NCBI RefSeq assembly: GCF_031882575.1
Contig: NZ_CP134772.1
Coordinates: 1,445,001-1,509,000, forward strand
Source: Pseudomonas sp. VD-NE ins
GTDB taxonomy: Bacteria > Pseudomonadota > Gammaproteobacteria > Pseudomonadales > Pseudomonadaceae
Length of the DNA stretch: 64,000 nucleotides
Direction: 5' to 3'
The notes beneath the pieces were generated by a model. The model worked only from the letters and a program-made list of their open reading frames with translations, had not been told where the DNA came from and made no database searches. Positions 55,831 through 64,000 of this stretch are shown one piece after another (position 1 is the stretch's first letter; each line of letters opens with the position of its first letter). The position numbers and the translations under genes were made by a program.

Positions 55831-55930
55831 TCCCCTGTGGGAGCGAGCCTGCTCGCGAAAGCGGTGGGTCAGCCAACATAAATGTCGTCTGACACTCCCT
55901 CTTCGCGAGCAGGCTCGCTCCCACAGGGGA
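55831..55930. repeat. Inverted REP pair, type C
   Basis: TCCCCTGTGGGAGCGAGCCT ... CGCGAA and its inverse, between pcaG and pcaT; may affect mRNA 3' ends inside the cluster. Confidence 0.9.
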
Positions 55931-56013
55931 GAACTGTGTTGCTGATGGAACTGTGGAACGGGACTGTTGCAAAGTATGTCTAGACTCTCACTGTCCCTAT
56001 CGAGTGAAAAACA

Positions 56014-57309
56014 ATGACAACCACCACCTCCCATTACACCGGTGAAGAGCGCAGCAAGCGCATCTTTGCCATTGTCGGCGCCTCGTCCGGCAACCTCGTC
56101 GAATGGTTCGACTTCTACGTCTACGCCTTCTGCGCGATCTATTTCGCCCCGGCGTTTTTTCCCTCCGACAACCCGACGGTGCAACTGGTCAACACTGCCG
56201 GCGTGTTCGCTGCCGGCTTCCTGATGCGCCCGATTGGCGGCTGGATTTTCGGCCGGGTCGCCGACAAGCACGGGCGCAAGAATTCGATGCTCATCTCGAT
56301 TCTGATGATGTGCTTCGGCTCGTTGCTGATTGCCTGCTTGCCGACCTATAAGGACATCGGCGTCTGGGCGCCGGTCCTGCTGCTGTTCGCCCGCCTGCTG
56401 CAGGGCCTGTCGGTCGGCGGCGAGTACGGCACCACCGCCACCTACATGAGCGAAGTCGCCCTCAAGGGTCAGCGCGGATTTTTCGCCTCGTTCCAGTACG
56501 TGACGCTGATTGGCGGGCAACTGCTGGCCGTGTCGCTGGTGGTGGTTCTTCAGCAATTCCTCACCGAAGACGATCTGCGTGCCTACGGCTGGCGGATTCC
56601 GTTTGTGGTCGGTGCGGTGGCGGCGTTGATTTCGCTGTTCCTGCGTCGCAGCTTGAAAGAAACCACCAACAAGGAAACCCGCGCGCACAAAGACGCTGGC
56701 AGCATCAGCGCACTGTTTCGCGATCACAAAGCCGCGTTCATCACCGTGCTCGGTTACACCGCCGGTGGCTCGCTGATTTTCTACACCTTCACCACCTACA
56801 TGCAGAAGTATCTGGTGAACACCGCCGGCATGCACGCCAAGACCGCCAGCTACATCATGACCGGCGCGCTGTTCCTGTATATGTGCATGCAGCCGCTGTT
56901 TGGCATGCTCGCCGACAAGATCGGCCGACGTAACTCGATGCTCTGGTTCGGCGCGCTCGGTACGCTGTTCACCGTGCCGATTCTGCTGAGCCTGAAAAGC
57001 GTCAGCAGCCCGTTCCTCGCGTTTGTGCTGATCACCGTGGCGCTGGCGATTGTCAGTTTCTACACCTCGATCAGCGGCCTGGTAAAAGCCGAAATGTTCC
57101 CGCCGGAAGTCCGCGCCCTCGGCGTCGGTCTGGCCTATGCGGTGGCGAATGCGATCTTCGGCGGCTCGGCGGAATTCGTCGCCCTGAGCCTGAAGAACAT
57201 CGGTATGGAAAACTCCTTCTACTGGTACGTGACGGCGATGATGGCGATCGCGTTCCTGTTCAGTCTGCGCTTGCCGAAACAGGCGGCGTATTTGCACCAC
57301 GATCTTTAA
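56014..57309 (+). CDS. pcaT: MFS dicarboxylate/3-oxoadipate transporter PcaT
   Basis: A 431-residue metabolite:H+ symporter (MHS) MFS protein related to KgtP. Signatures: [39 protein letters not shown] and [20 protein letters not shown]. In P. putida PcaT takes up 3-oxoadipate. Position before pcaBDC supports the name. Confidence 0.88.
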   Translation: MTTTTSHYTGEERSKRIFAIVGASSGNLVEWFDFYVYAFCAIYFAPAFFPSDNPTVQLVNTAGVFAAGFLMRPIGGWIFGRVADKHGRKNSMLISILMMCFGSLLIACLPTYKDIGVWAPVLLLFARLLQGLSVGGEYGTTATYMSEVALKGQRGFFASFQYVTLIGGQLLAVSLVVVLQQFLTEDDLRAYGWRIPFVVGAVAALISLFLRRSLKETTNKETRAHKDAGSISALFRDHKAAFITVLGYTAGGSLIFYTFTTYMQKYLVNTAGMHAKTASYIMTGALFLYMCMQPLFGMLADKIGRRNSMLWFGALGTLFTVPILLSLKSVSSPFLAFVLITVALAIVSFYTSISGLVKAEMFPPEVRALGVGLAYAVANAIFGGSAEFVALSLKNIGMENSFYWYVTAMMAIAFLFSLRLPKQAAYLHHDL

Positions 57310-57355
57310 CCCGAAGTGCGCGGGCCGTCATGGCCCGCGCCGGCAAGGACTGTTT

Positions 57356-58720
57356 ATGACTCAGCGACCGGGCAATCAATTGTTCGATGCCTACTTCACT
57401 GCCCGCAATATGCGTGAAGTGTTCTGCGATCAGGGCCGTGTGCAGGCGATGCTCGACTTTGAAGCCGCATTGGCGCGGGCCGAAGCGCGGGTTGGTTTGA
57501 TTCCTTCTTCGGCTGTCGCACCGATTGCTGCGGCGTGTAACGCGGGGTTATATGACTTTGCGGCACTGGGCGAGGCGATTGCCACGGCGGGCAATTCGGC
57601 GATTCCGCTGGTCAAGGCGCTCGGCAAGCAGATTGCTGCCCGCGACGCTGAAGCCGAACGTTATGTGCATTTGGGCGCGACCAGTCAGGACGTGATGGAT
57701 TCCGGGCTGGTGCTGCAATTGCGTCAGGCGTTGGAACAGATCGAAAGCGATCTGGCGCAACTGGCCGATTCGCTCGCCGCTCAAGCGCAACGCCATGCGG
57801 CCACGCCATTGGCCGGGCGCACTTGGCTGCAACACGCGACGCCTGTGACCCTGGGCATGAAAATCGCCGGATGGCTGGGCGCCGTGACTCGCAGTCGTCA
57901 GCGCTTGCGCGAACTCAAGCCGCGTTTGCTGGTGCTGCAATTTGGCGGTGCTTCCGGGACCCTCGCCGCGTTGGGCGAACAGGCCTTGCCGATTGCCGAA
58001 GCGCTGGCTGAAGAACTGCAACTGACCTTGCCGGAACAACCGTGGCACACCCAGCGCGATCGCGTGGTCGAGTTTGGCGCGGTGCTCGGTTTGATCGCCG
58101 GCAGCCTCGGCAAATTCGGCCGCGACATCAGCCTGTTGATGCAGACCGAAGCAGCTGAAGTGTTCGAGCCATCGGCGCCAGGCAAGGGTGGTTCGTCGAC
58201 CATGCCGCACAAACGCAATCCGGTCGGCGCAGCGGTGTTGATCGGCGCAGCGACGCGGGTGCCGGGTCTGGTCTCGACGCTGTTCAGCGCGATGCCCCAG
58301 GAACACGAACGCAGCCTGGGTCTGTGGCATGCCGAATGGGAAACCTTGCCGGAGATTTGCTGCCTGGTTTCGGGCTCGCTGCAACAGGCTCGCTTGTTGG
58401 CCGATGGCCTGGAAGTCGATGCCGAGCGCATGGGCCGAAACCTCGAATTGACGCAGGGGCTGGTGCTGGCGGAAGCCGTGAGCATCGTCCTCGCCCAGCG
58501 GGTCGGCCGCGACACCGCGCATCATCTGCTTGAGCAATGCTGCAAACGCGCGGTGGCCGAGCAGCGTCATTTGCGCGCCGTACTCGGTGATGAGCCGAAG
58601 GTCACCGCTGAGCTGAGCGACGCTGAACTCGATCATCTTTTGAACCCCGCCCATTACCTCGGCCAGGCGCAAGTCTGGGTCGAGCGCGCGGTGGCCGAAC
58701 ACAACGCATTGTCTGACTGA
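57356..58720 (+). CDS. pcaB: 3-carboxy-cis,cis-muconate cycloisomerase
   Basis: A 454-residue member of the fumarase/aspartase superfamily. The signature loop GGSSTMPHKRNPVGAAV is intact and HLGATSQDVMDSG and RTWLQHATPVTLG are the other active-site stretches. It converts 3-carboxy-cis,cis-muconate to 4-carboxymuconolactone. AAGGAC upstream of the ATG. Confidence 0.94.
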   Translation: MTQRPGNQLFDAYFTARNMREVFCDQGRVQAMLDFEAALARAEARVGLIPSSAVAPIAAACNAGLYDFAALGEAIATAGNSAIPLVKALGKQIAARDAEAERYVHLGATSQDVMDSGLVLQLRQALEQIESDLAQLADSLAAQAQRHAATPLAGRTWLQHATPVTLGMKIAGWLGAVTRSRQRLRELKPRLLVLQFGGASGTLAALGEQALPIAEALAEELQLTLPEQPWHTQRDRVVEFGAVLGLIAGSLGKFGRDISLLMQTEAAEVFEPSAPGKGGSSTMPHKRNPVGAAVLIGAATRVPGLVSTLFSAMPQEHERSLGLWHAEWETLPEICCLVSGSLQQARLLADGLEVDAERMGRNLELTQGLVLAEAVSIVLAQRVGRDTAHHLLEQCCKRAVAEQRHLRAVLGDEPKVTAELSDAELDHLLNPAHYLGQAQVWVERAVAEHNALSD

Positions 58721-58732
58721 AAGGAGAGGGCT

Positions 58733-59521
58733 GTGGCTTTCGTTCAACTCGCCGATGGCGAACTGCACTATCAAATCGAGGGCCCGGTCGATGCGCCGGT
58801 GCTGGTGTTGTCCAACTCGCTGGGCACTGATCTGCACATGTGGGACGTACAGATGCCGGCGTTTACCGAGCATTTTCGCGTGCTGCGGTTCGACACCCGT
58901 GGCCACGGCAAATCGCTGGTGACGCCGGGTCCGTACAGTATCGAGCAACTGGGCCACGATGTACTTGGTCTGCTGGATGCACTGCACATCGAGCGCGCGC
59001 ATTTCTGTGGACTGTCGATGGGTGGCCTGATCGGTCAGTGGCTGGGAATCAACGCCGGGCATCGTCTGAACAAGCTGATCGTCTGCAACACAGCGGCAAA
59101 GATCGGCGATCCGTCGGTGTGGAATCCACGCATCGAAACCGTGCTGCGCGACGGCGCGGCAGCGATGGTTGCCCTGCGTGACGCGTCGATTGCCCGCTGG
59201 TTTACCCCGGACTTTTCGGCTGCTCATCCAGCAGCGGCCAAGCAGATTACCGACATGCTTGCGGCGACGTCGCCGCAAGGTTATGCGGCCAACTGTGCAG
59301 CGGTGCGTGATGCCGATTTCCGCGAGCAACTGGCGTCGATCAACGTGCCGTTGCTGGTGATTGCCGGCACGGAAGATGCGGTGACGCCGCCGTCCGGTGG
59401 GCACTTTATTCAGGAACATGTACGCGGTGCCGAGTACGCCGAGTTCTATGCGGCGCACCTGTCCAATGTGCAGGCTGGCGCGGATTTCAGTGATCGTGTG
59501 TTGGTGTTTCTAAACGCCTGA
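58733..59521 (+). CDS. pcaD: 3-oxoadipate enol-lactonase
   Basis: A 262-residue alpha/beta hydrolase. The triad is Ser in FCGLSMGGLIGQ, Asp in IAGTEDAVTPP and His in YAAHLSNVQ. It opens 3-oxoadipate enol-lactone. Start is GTG with AAAGGAGAGGG upstream, 12 bases after pcaB stop. Confidence 0.94.
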   Translation: MAFVQLADGELHYQIEGPVDAPVLVLSNSLGTDLHMWDVQMPAFTEHFRVLRFDTRGHGKSLVTPGPYSIEQLGHDVLGLLDALHIERAHFCGLSMGGLIGQWLGINAGHRLNKLIVCNTAAKIGDPSVWNPRIETVLRDGAAAMVALRDASIARWFTPDFSAAHPAAAKQITDMLAATSPQGYAANCAAVRDADFREQLASINVPLLVIAGTEDAVTPPSGGHFIQEHVRGAEYAEFYAAHLSNVQAGADFSDRVLVFLNA

Positions 59522-59534
59522 TAAGGGGATTTTC

Positions 59535-59927
59535 GTGGACGAGAAACAACGTTACGACGAAGGCATGCAAGTGCGCCGCGCGGTACTCGGTGATGCCCAT
59601 GTCGATCGCAGCCTGACCACGCTGACCGAGTTCAACTCGGAGTTTCAGGAAATGATCACCCGCCATGCCTGGGGCGATATCTGGACACGTCCGGGCTTGC
59701 CTCGGCACACGCGCAGCCTGATCACCATCGCCATGCTGATTGGCATGAACCGCGAAGGCGAGCTGAAGCTGCACCTGCGTGCGGCGGCCCATAACGGCGT
59801 GAGCCGGAGTGAGATCAAGGAAGTGATCATGCAGAGCGCGATCTATTGCGGGATTCCGGCGGCGAATGCGACGTTTCATTTGGCCGAGTCGGTTTGGGAT
59901 GAGCTAGGAGTCGAATCCCGGGAGTGA
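59535..59927 (+). CDS. pcaC: 4-carboxymuconolactone decarboxylase
   Basis: A 130-residue CMD/AhpD-fold enzyme (RYDEGMQVRRAVLGDAHVDR, WGDIWTRPGLPRHTRSLITI, ELKLHLRAAAHNGVSRSEIKE). It decarboxylates 4-carboxymuconolactone to the enol-lactone. GTG start with AAGGGGA upstream, right after pcaD. Last enzyme gene of the operon. Confidence 0.94.
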   Translation: MDEKQRYDEGMQVRRAVLGDAHVDRSLTTLTEFNSEFQEMITRHAWGDIWTRPGLPRHTRSLITIAMLIGMNREGELKLHLRAAAHNGVSRSEIKEVIMQSAIYCGIPAANATFHLAESVWDELGVESRE

Positions 59928-59946
59928 TGTTGCCTGAGCTGACGCC

Positions 59947-60037
59947 ATCGCTGGCAAGCCAGCTCCCACAGGTTTTTCAGGTGTGCACAAAATCTGTGTT
60001 CGCTGAAAATCCCTGTGGGAGCTGGCTTGCCAGCGAT
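59947..60037. repeat. Inverted REP pair, type B
   Basis: ATCGCTGGCAAGCCAGCTCC and its inverse, in the gap after pcaC. Confidence 0.9.
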
Positions 60038-60058
60038 AGCAATAGTGGCCGCGACCAA

Positions 60059-60863
60059 TCAAACCGTGGCAACAATAAATATCCGCTTGAACGCAAACAA
60101 CGTGTGCCCATCCCCCTCCTGCGGATAATGCTCATGCACCCGCATCAGGTAGTGATAGATAAACCGCGTCTGTTCCTCTGGACTCAGCGCCTGCATCACC
60201 GGCCGCAGCGCCGAAACTTTCACCCAGTCATATACCGGTGATTTGCCGTCGACTACCTGCAGCTGCTCGGTCTCCCAGATATCCAGCGACGAGGTCAGCG
60301 GCGCGAGCAACCGGTAGTAATCCTCCAGTGCCAACAACGGCCGCGCCGACATGCGCTGGCGCAGTTCAGGTGTGCCTATCGGCGTGCCGCCGGGGCCGCC
60401 GTTTTCGAGGGTATCGAGCATCAGCCGATACCACAGCGCATCGCGCCAGTCCGGCATGTGCGCTGCCAGACAACCGCCGGGATTCAGATAACCGAGCAGG
60501 TGCGGCAGCAGTGTTTCATGGCCCCCCGATAAAGTGCAGCACGGCGGCAGCGAGCAGCAGGTCCGCCGGCTGCTCGGGTTGCCAATCGAGCAGATCGCAG
60601 TGTTTCCATGATGCCCGGATCGGCAGACAGCGTGCTTCATCGAGCATTTGCGCGGAGCTGTCGACGCCCTGCAACTGCGCACGCGGCCAGCGTTTGGCCA
60701 ACAATTGCGTGGCAATGCCGGTGCCGCAGCCAAGGTCGTAGATGCGTTGCGGGTTGGGCAGGTCGACACGGTCGAGCAATTCATGGACCGGGCGTTGCCT
60801 GAGACGGGAAAACTGCTGGTACGCCTTGGCGTCCCAGTCGGGTGTTGCGAGACGAGAGATCAT
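60059..60863 (-). pseudogene. Trans-aconitate methyltransferase-like gene, frameshifted
   Basis: Two frames give one class I SAM methyltransferase. The first (60863 down to 60516) has MISRLATPDWDAKAYQQFSR, the SAM motif IYDLGCGTGIATQLLAKRWP and LLLAAAVLHFIGG; the second (about 60530 to 60059) goes on with HETLLPHLLGYLNPGGCLAAHMPDWRDA. The change of frame falls in a run of six C (60522-60527); five would restore the frame. The N-terminal pattern resembles Tam (trans-aconitate 2-methyltransferase). Either a recent mutation or a homopolymer sequencing error. Confidence 0.8.
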
Positions 60864-61051
60864 TGAGGTGGTCCTCCGGTGATCGTTGGTGTCTTCCGAT
60901 GACAACCTGGCTCCCAGCTTGAGGACCGACTACGACGACGGAAGCGGAAAGGTGAAGCACCTGAGTCCTTCAGGTTTTGTCACTTTACCTGCCGGCCGGC
61001 GAAGTGCCACTTCTCCTGACCAATGGCGATAACTGCCTGTAGGAGATCAAA

Positions 61052-61145
61052 TGTGGGAGCGAGCCTGCTCGCGAAGGCGGTGTATCAGTCAACATCTCTG
61101 TTGAATGTTAAGCCCTCTTCGCGAGCAGGCTCGCTCCCACAGGGG
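61052..61145. repeat. Inverted REP pair, type C
   Basis: GTGGGAGCGAGCCTGCTCGC ... and its inverse ... CGAGCAGGCTCGCTCCCAC, downstream of the porin gene. Confidence 0.9.
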
Positions 61146-61156
61146 AATATCAGTGT

Positions 61157-62416
61157 TTAGAGGAGGCTGATCGGGTAACTGACGATCAAGCGGTTCTCAT
61201 CGAACTCGTTGTTGCTGAAGTCGCGGCGCATGGTCGAGTTGCGCCATCTGACGTTCAGGTCCTTGAGCGCGCCGCTCTGCACGGTGTAGCCCAGTTCCGA
61301 TTCGCGGCACCATTCCTTGCCGTCGGTGATCGTCCCGGTGTGCACGTTGTCGCCGCTGATATAGCGGTTCATCAGAGTCAGACCGGGGATGCCCAGCGCG
61401 ACGAAGTTGTAGTCGTGACGCAGTTGCCAGGAACGTTCCTGCGCATTGTCATAGCTGGCGTTGTAGCTATCGTTGGCCAGCGTCCCGCCGCTGGTGCCGT
61501 TGACGCGCATCCACGCACTGTCGCCGGTGAGTTTCTGCAGGCCGACGTAGAAGGTGTTGCCGCCGTACTTCGCCGAGAACATCCCCGACCAGGTCTTGTT
61601 GTCCAGCTCGCCGGCGCGGGCGCTGCCATCGTCCTTGCCGTAGAAGAAACCGAGGTTGGCGCCCAGCGTCCAATCGCCCAGCGGCTGGCTGTGGATCAGG
61701 TTGACGTATTGCTGGCTGTAGATGTCTTTGAGTTCGGCATTCCACAGGCCGATCTGCGTGCGTTTTTCGTTGAAAACGTATTCACCACCCTGGAAGTTGA
61801 AGCGATCAGAGGTGAACGCCGCTTTGCCGGTCATCGACATGTCGCTCATGCTGCTGTCGTCGCGCGGGCTGTTGGCGCGGAACTGGCCGCCATAGAGGGT
61901 CAGGCCGTCGATTTCCTTCGAGGTGATCTGCCCGCCACGGAAGGTTTGCGGCAGTGAGCGACCGTCGTCCGAGCGCAGGATCGGCAGCACCGGCATCCAC
62001 TCGCCGACCTTCACTTCGGTCTGGGAAAGCCTGGCTTTGAAGGCAACGTTGGTGCGGCCGAAGTTGTCCGCCGGACGGCCGTCGTGATCCAGCGGCAGCA
62101 ATGCCGTGCCGCCGGTGCCTTTACCGCCATCGAGTTTCACCGAATACAGGCCCAGTACATCCATGCCGAAACCGACGGTGCCTTGGGTGAAGCCGGATTT
62201 GGCGTCGAGGATGAAGCTCTGCGTCCATTCTTCAGCCTTGCCCTGAGCCTTGGTCGGGTTGGTGAAGTTGCGGTTGATGTAGAAGTTGCGCAGGTTCAGG
62301 TTGACCTTGGCCCCTTCGATGAAACCGGCCTCTTCAGCCGCAGCGGGCATTGCCGCGCCGGCCAGGGCCAGGGCGATCAGACCGGGAAATGCGTAAGGCG
62401 CAGGGGAGGTTGTCAT
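61157..62416 (-). CDS. OprD-family outer-membrane porin
   Basis: A 419-residue porin with signal peptide ending PAAAEEAGF. OprD hallmarks are EGAKVNLNLRNFYINRNFT, RGGQITSKEIDGLTLYGGQ and the last strand ENRLIVSYPISLL ending in a hydrophobic residue. OprD/Opd porins take up carboxylates; next to pca genes it is a candidate for aromatic acids such as protocatechuate or 4-hydroxybenzoate. AAGAGAGA precedes the ATG. The orientation is opposite to the pca operon, so it has its own promoter. Confidence 0.88.
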   Translation of the reverse strand: MTTSPAPYAFPGLIALALAGAAMPAAAEEAGFIEGAKVNLNLRNFYINRNFTNPTKAQGKAEEWTQSFILDAKSGFTQGTVGFGMDVLGLYSVKLDGGKGTGGTALLPLDHDGRPADNFGRTNVAFKARLSQTEVKVGEWMPVLPILRSDDGRSLPQTFRGGQITSKEIDGLTLYGGQFRANSPRDDSSMSDMSMTGKAAFTSDRFNFQGGEYVFNEKRTQIGLWNAELKDIYSQQYVNLIHSQPLGDWTLGANLGFFYGKDDGSARAGELDNKTWSGMFSAKYGGNTFYVGLQKLTGDSAWMRVNGTSGGTLANDSYNASYDNAQERSWQLRHDYNFVALGIPGLTLMNRYISGDNVHTGTITDGKEWCRESELGYTVQSGALKDLNVRWRNSTMRRDFSNNEFDENRLIVSYPISLL

Positions 62417-62683
62417 AGCTGGGGTCTCTCTTGTTTTTTTAAGGCGAACGGGGGCGCTGCCACCGGTTTTCGGGGTGCAGACCTGGAAAGTATTCAGAGG
62501 TGAAACGACGGCAATCAGCCGGACGGGGCAGGGCGCGGGAGCATGGTGTCGAACCTGTTGTTATTGGTTTTGTGGAGCGAATGGTGCGGGGGGCGGATGT
62601 TCGGATTCAATTGGCTAAAGCGGGTTTTGGGCGATTATCGAACGCAAGATTCAGTTGGATTTTATGGTGTCTGTGAGGGCCTC

Positions 62684-62773
62684 ATCGCTGGCAAGCCAGC
62701 TCCCACAGGTTTTTGTGTCGTTCACAATGTTGGGTACACCACAGAACATTGTGGGAGCTGGCTTGCCAGCGAT
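62684..62773. repeat. Inverted REP pair, type B
   Basis: ATCGCTGGCAAGCCAGCTCC and its inverse around a spacer, between the porin and the OprM-like gene. Confidence 0.9.
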
Positions 62774-62810
62774 GGGGCCTGCCCAGACAACACACCTTTC
62801 TGCCAGGCAA

Positions 62811-62843
62811 CAAAAAGCCCACCAATCGGTGGGCTCCTTGTTT
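62811..62843 (-). terminator. Terminator of OprM-like gene
   Basis: AGCCCACC and GGTGGGCT arms with AATC loop, A run on the plus strand side (T run on the minus strand). Confidence 0.85.
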
Positions 62844-62854
62844 TCACCTGATGA

Positions 62855-64000
62855 TCAGAACAACTTCATCTTCGGCGCTTCTTCTTTCAGCGGTTCGTTC
62901 TGCGCGGTCTGCGCATTCCAGCCACCACCCAAGGCCTTGTACAGGTTGACCGCACTGGTCAGCTGCGCGAGGCGGTCGGTGATCAGCGCTTGTTGCGCGC
63001 TGAACAGCTGACGCTGGGCATCGAGGAAGGTCAGGTTGCTGTCGACGCCGATGCGGTAGCGACGCTCGGCCAGACGGTAGTAATCCTGGTTGGCCGCGAC
63101 AAAGTCACGCTGCGCTTGCAACTGCTCGGTGTAGGTCTGGCGTGCGGCCAGGCCATCGGCGACTTCCTGGAAGGCCGTTTGAATGGACTTCTCGTAGTTC
63201 GCCACGCCGATGTCCTTCTGGATCTTGGCGTAGTCGAGGCTGGCGCGCAGGCTGCCGGCGTTGAAGATCGGCAGGTTGATCTGCGGCTGGAACAGCCACG
63301 TCCCCGAACCACCCTTGAACAGGCCGGACAGGTCTGGGCTCAGGCTGCCCGCATTGGCGGTCAGGCTGATGCTCGGGAAGAACGCTGCACGGGCCGCGCC
63401 GATGTTGGCGTTGGCCGCTTTCAGGTTGTATTCCGCTTGCAGGATATCCGGACGACGTTGCAGCAGGTCCGAAGGCAGACCGGCCGGTACGTCGCTGAGC
63501 AGGTCATCGGACAGCGGTTTGGCCGCTTGCAGGTTGGCCGGGATACCGGTACCGAGCAGCAGCGTCAGGCTGTTTTCGTCCTGCGCGACCTGGCGGGTGT
63601 AACGCGCCAGTTGGGCACGGGCGTTTTCCACCGAAGTACGCGACTGCGCCAGATCCAGTGCCGAAGCGACACCGACTTCGTTGCTGCGGCTGGTCAGCTT
63701 GTAGCTTTCTTCGAAGGCACCGAGGGTGTCTTGGGTCAGCTTGAGCAGTTCCTTGTCCGCTTGCCAGGTCAGATAAGCGTTGGCGACGCTGGCAACCAGA
63801 CTGATCTGGGTGCTGCGGCGTGCTTCTTCAGTGGCGAAGTATTGTTGCAGCGCTTGCTCGCTCAGGCTGCGAACGCGACCGAACAGGTCGAGTTCGTAAG
63901 CGCTGATACCGACGGTGGCGGAGTAGGAGCTGGTGATGCTCGACTCGCCGGTCTGCGAAGCACGGGCCGGAACCCGCTGACGGCTGCCGCTGGCGTTGGC
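62855..64000 (-). CDS. OprM/TtgC-type outer-membrane efflux protein, C-terminal part
   Basis: The frame is open without a stop from the window edge (64000) to 62855, 382 codons with the stop. [47 protein letters not shown] and the repeat half [40 protein letters not shown] belong to the OprM/AdeK family, TolC-like channels of RND pumps. The N-terminus and any mexAB/ttgAB partners lie outside the window. Confidence 0.9.
   Translation of the reverse strand, partial: ANASGSRQRVPARASQTGESSITSSYSATVGISAYELDLFGRVRSLSEQALQQYFATEEARRSTQISLVASVANAYLTWQADKELLKLTQDTLGAFEESYKLTSRSNEVGVASALDLAQSRTSVENARAQLARYTRQVAQDENSLTLLLGTGIPANLQAAKPLSDDLLSDVPAGLPSDLLQRRPDILQAEYNLKAANANIGAARAAFFPSISLTANAGSLSPDLSGLFKGGSGTWLFQPQINLPIFNAGSLRASLDYAKIQKDIGVANYEKSIQTAFQEVADGLAARQTYTEQLQAQRDFVAANQDYYRLAERRYRIGVDSNLTFLDAQRQLFSAQQALITDRLAQLTSAVNLYKALGGGWNAQTAQNEPLKEEAPKMKLF

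Larger units (their letters stand above)
62417..62854. other. Intergenic region upstream of porin gene
   Basis: Contains the porin promoter region (62417-62680), a REP pair and the terminator of the OprM-like gene. No gene supported. Confidence 0.5.

Noticed and set aside
60920..61020. Riboswitch-like fold upstream of the methyltransferase remnant
   Set aside because: Contains an ACCTGA/TCAGGT hairpin, but no known aptamer pattern could be recognised.

Overview
The window is a chromosomal segment of a fluorescent-group Pseudomonas. The evidence is the high GC content, the classic Pseudomonas gene blocks (livKHMGF, pca genes, dinG, rapA, pdxH, nhaA, OprD porin, OprM-type efflux protein), an ANR-type box in front of ccoM, and twelve inverted REP pairs of three types scattered between genes. 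No rRNA, tRNA or CRISPR array was recognised.

Layout. 1-4.2 kb: a cut-off LEA-type lipoprotein, YchJ-like and DUF6231-like genes, two tandem OmpA/TSP3 lipoproteins whose leaders share one structured motif, then a DUF1145 gene and a collagen-like secreted protein. 4.2-5.5 kb: an intact IS481-family element with long inverted repeats and a CTCCC target duplication, sitting in the middle of an older palindromic intergenic repeat. 5.7-15 kb: CopD-like membrane protein, dinG, a GH50/agarase-like hydrolase, a serine hydrolase, an OmpA lipoprotein with WPFG motifs and a Lys/Ala/Pro tail, pdxH and a glycine-zipper lipoprotein. 15.1-17.8 kb: a low-GC defence or competition islet with an E3-type rRNase bacteriocin, its S6-type immunity gene, and a zeta-toxin/antitoxin pair whose toxin is frameshifted. 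17.9-24.6 kb: nhaA, a PLP enzyme, a FAD protein, a lipoprotein, and a divergent SDR/LysR pair.

24.7-27.2 kb is a four-gene operon (DUF2282, DUF692, DUF2063, DoxX) of the bufferin type, in which a small secreted Cys peptide is modified to bind copper. 27.4-32.4 kb is the complete branched-chain amino-acid ABC transporter. 33.3-35.5 kb carries a solitary, large tubulin/FtsZ-superfamily GTPase, the most unusual gene here. 35.7-44 kb: an HIBADH-family dehydrogenase overlapping a MHYT-GGDEF-EAL protein, a YkgJ-like protein, an MFS transporter and rapA. 44.2-48.3 kb: small conserved genes including a 37-residue CcoM candidate behind an ANR box, a 0.9-kb non-coding mosaic of inverted repeats, a nine-unit AATCC repeat and a Pit phosphate transporter.

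48.8-62.4 kb is a full beta-ketoadipate (protocatechuate) pathway: regulator pcaR, transporters pcaK and pcaT, ring cleavage pcaHG, pcaB, pcaD, pcaC, a CoA transferase of the larger CatIJ type, thiolase pcaF, and an OprD-type porin. PcaR-like boxes lie before pcaR, pcaK and the CoA transferase. A frameshifted methyltransferase lies between pcaC and the porin. The window ends inside an OprM/TtgC-type outer-membrane efflux gene.
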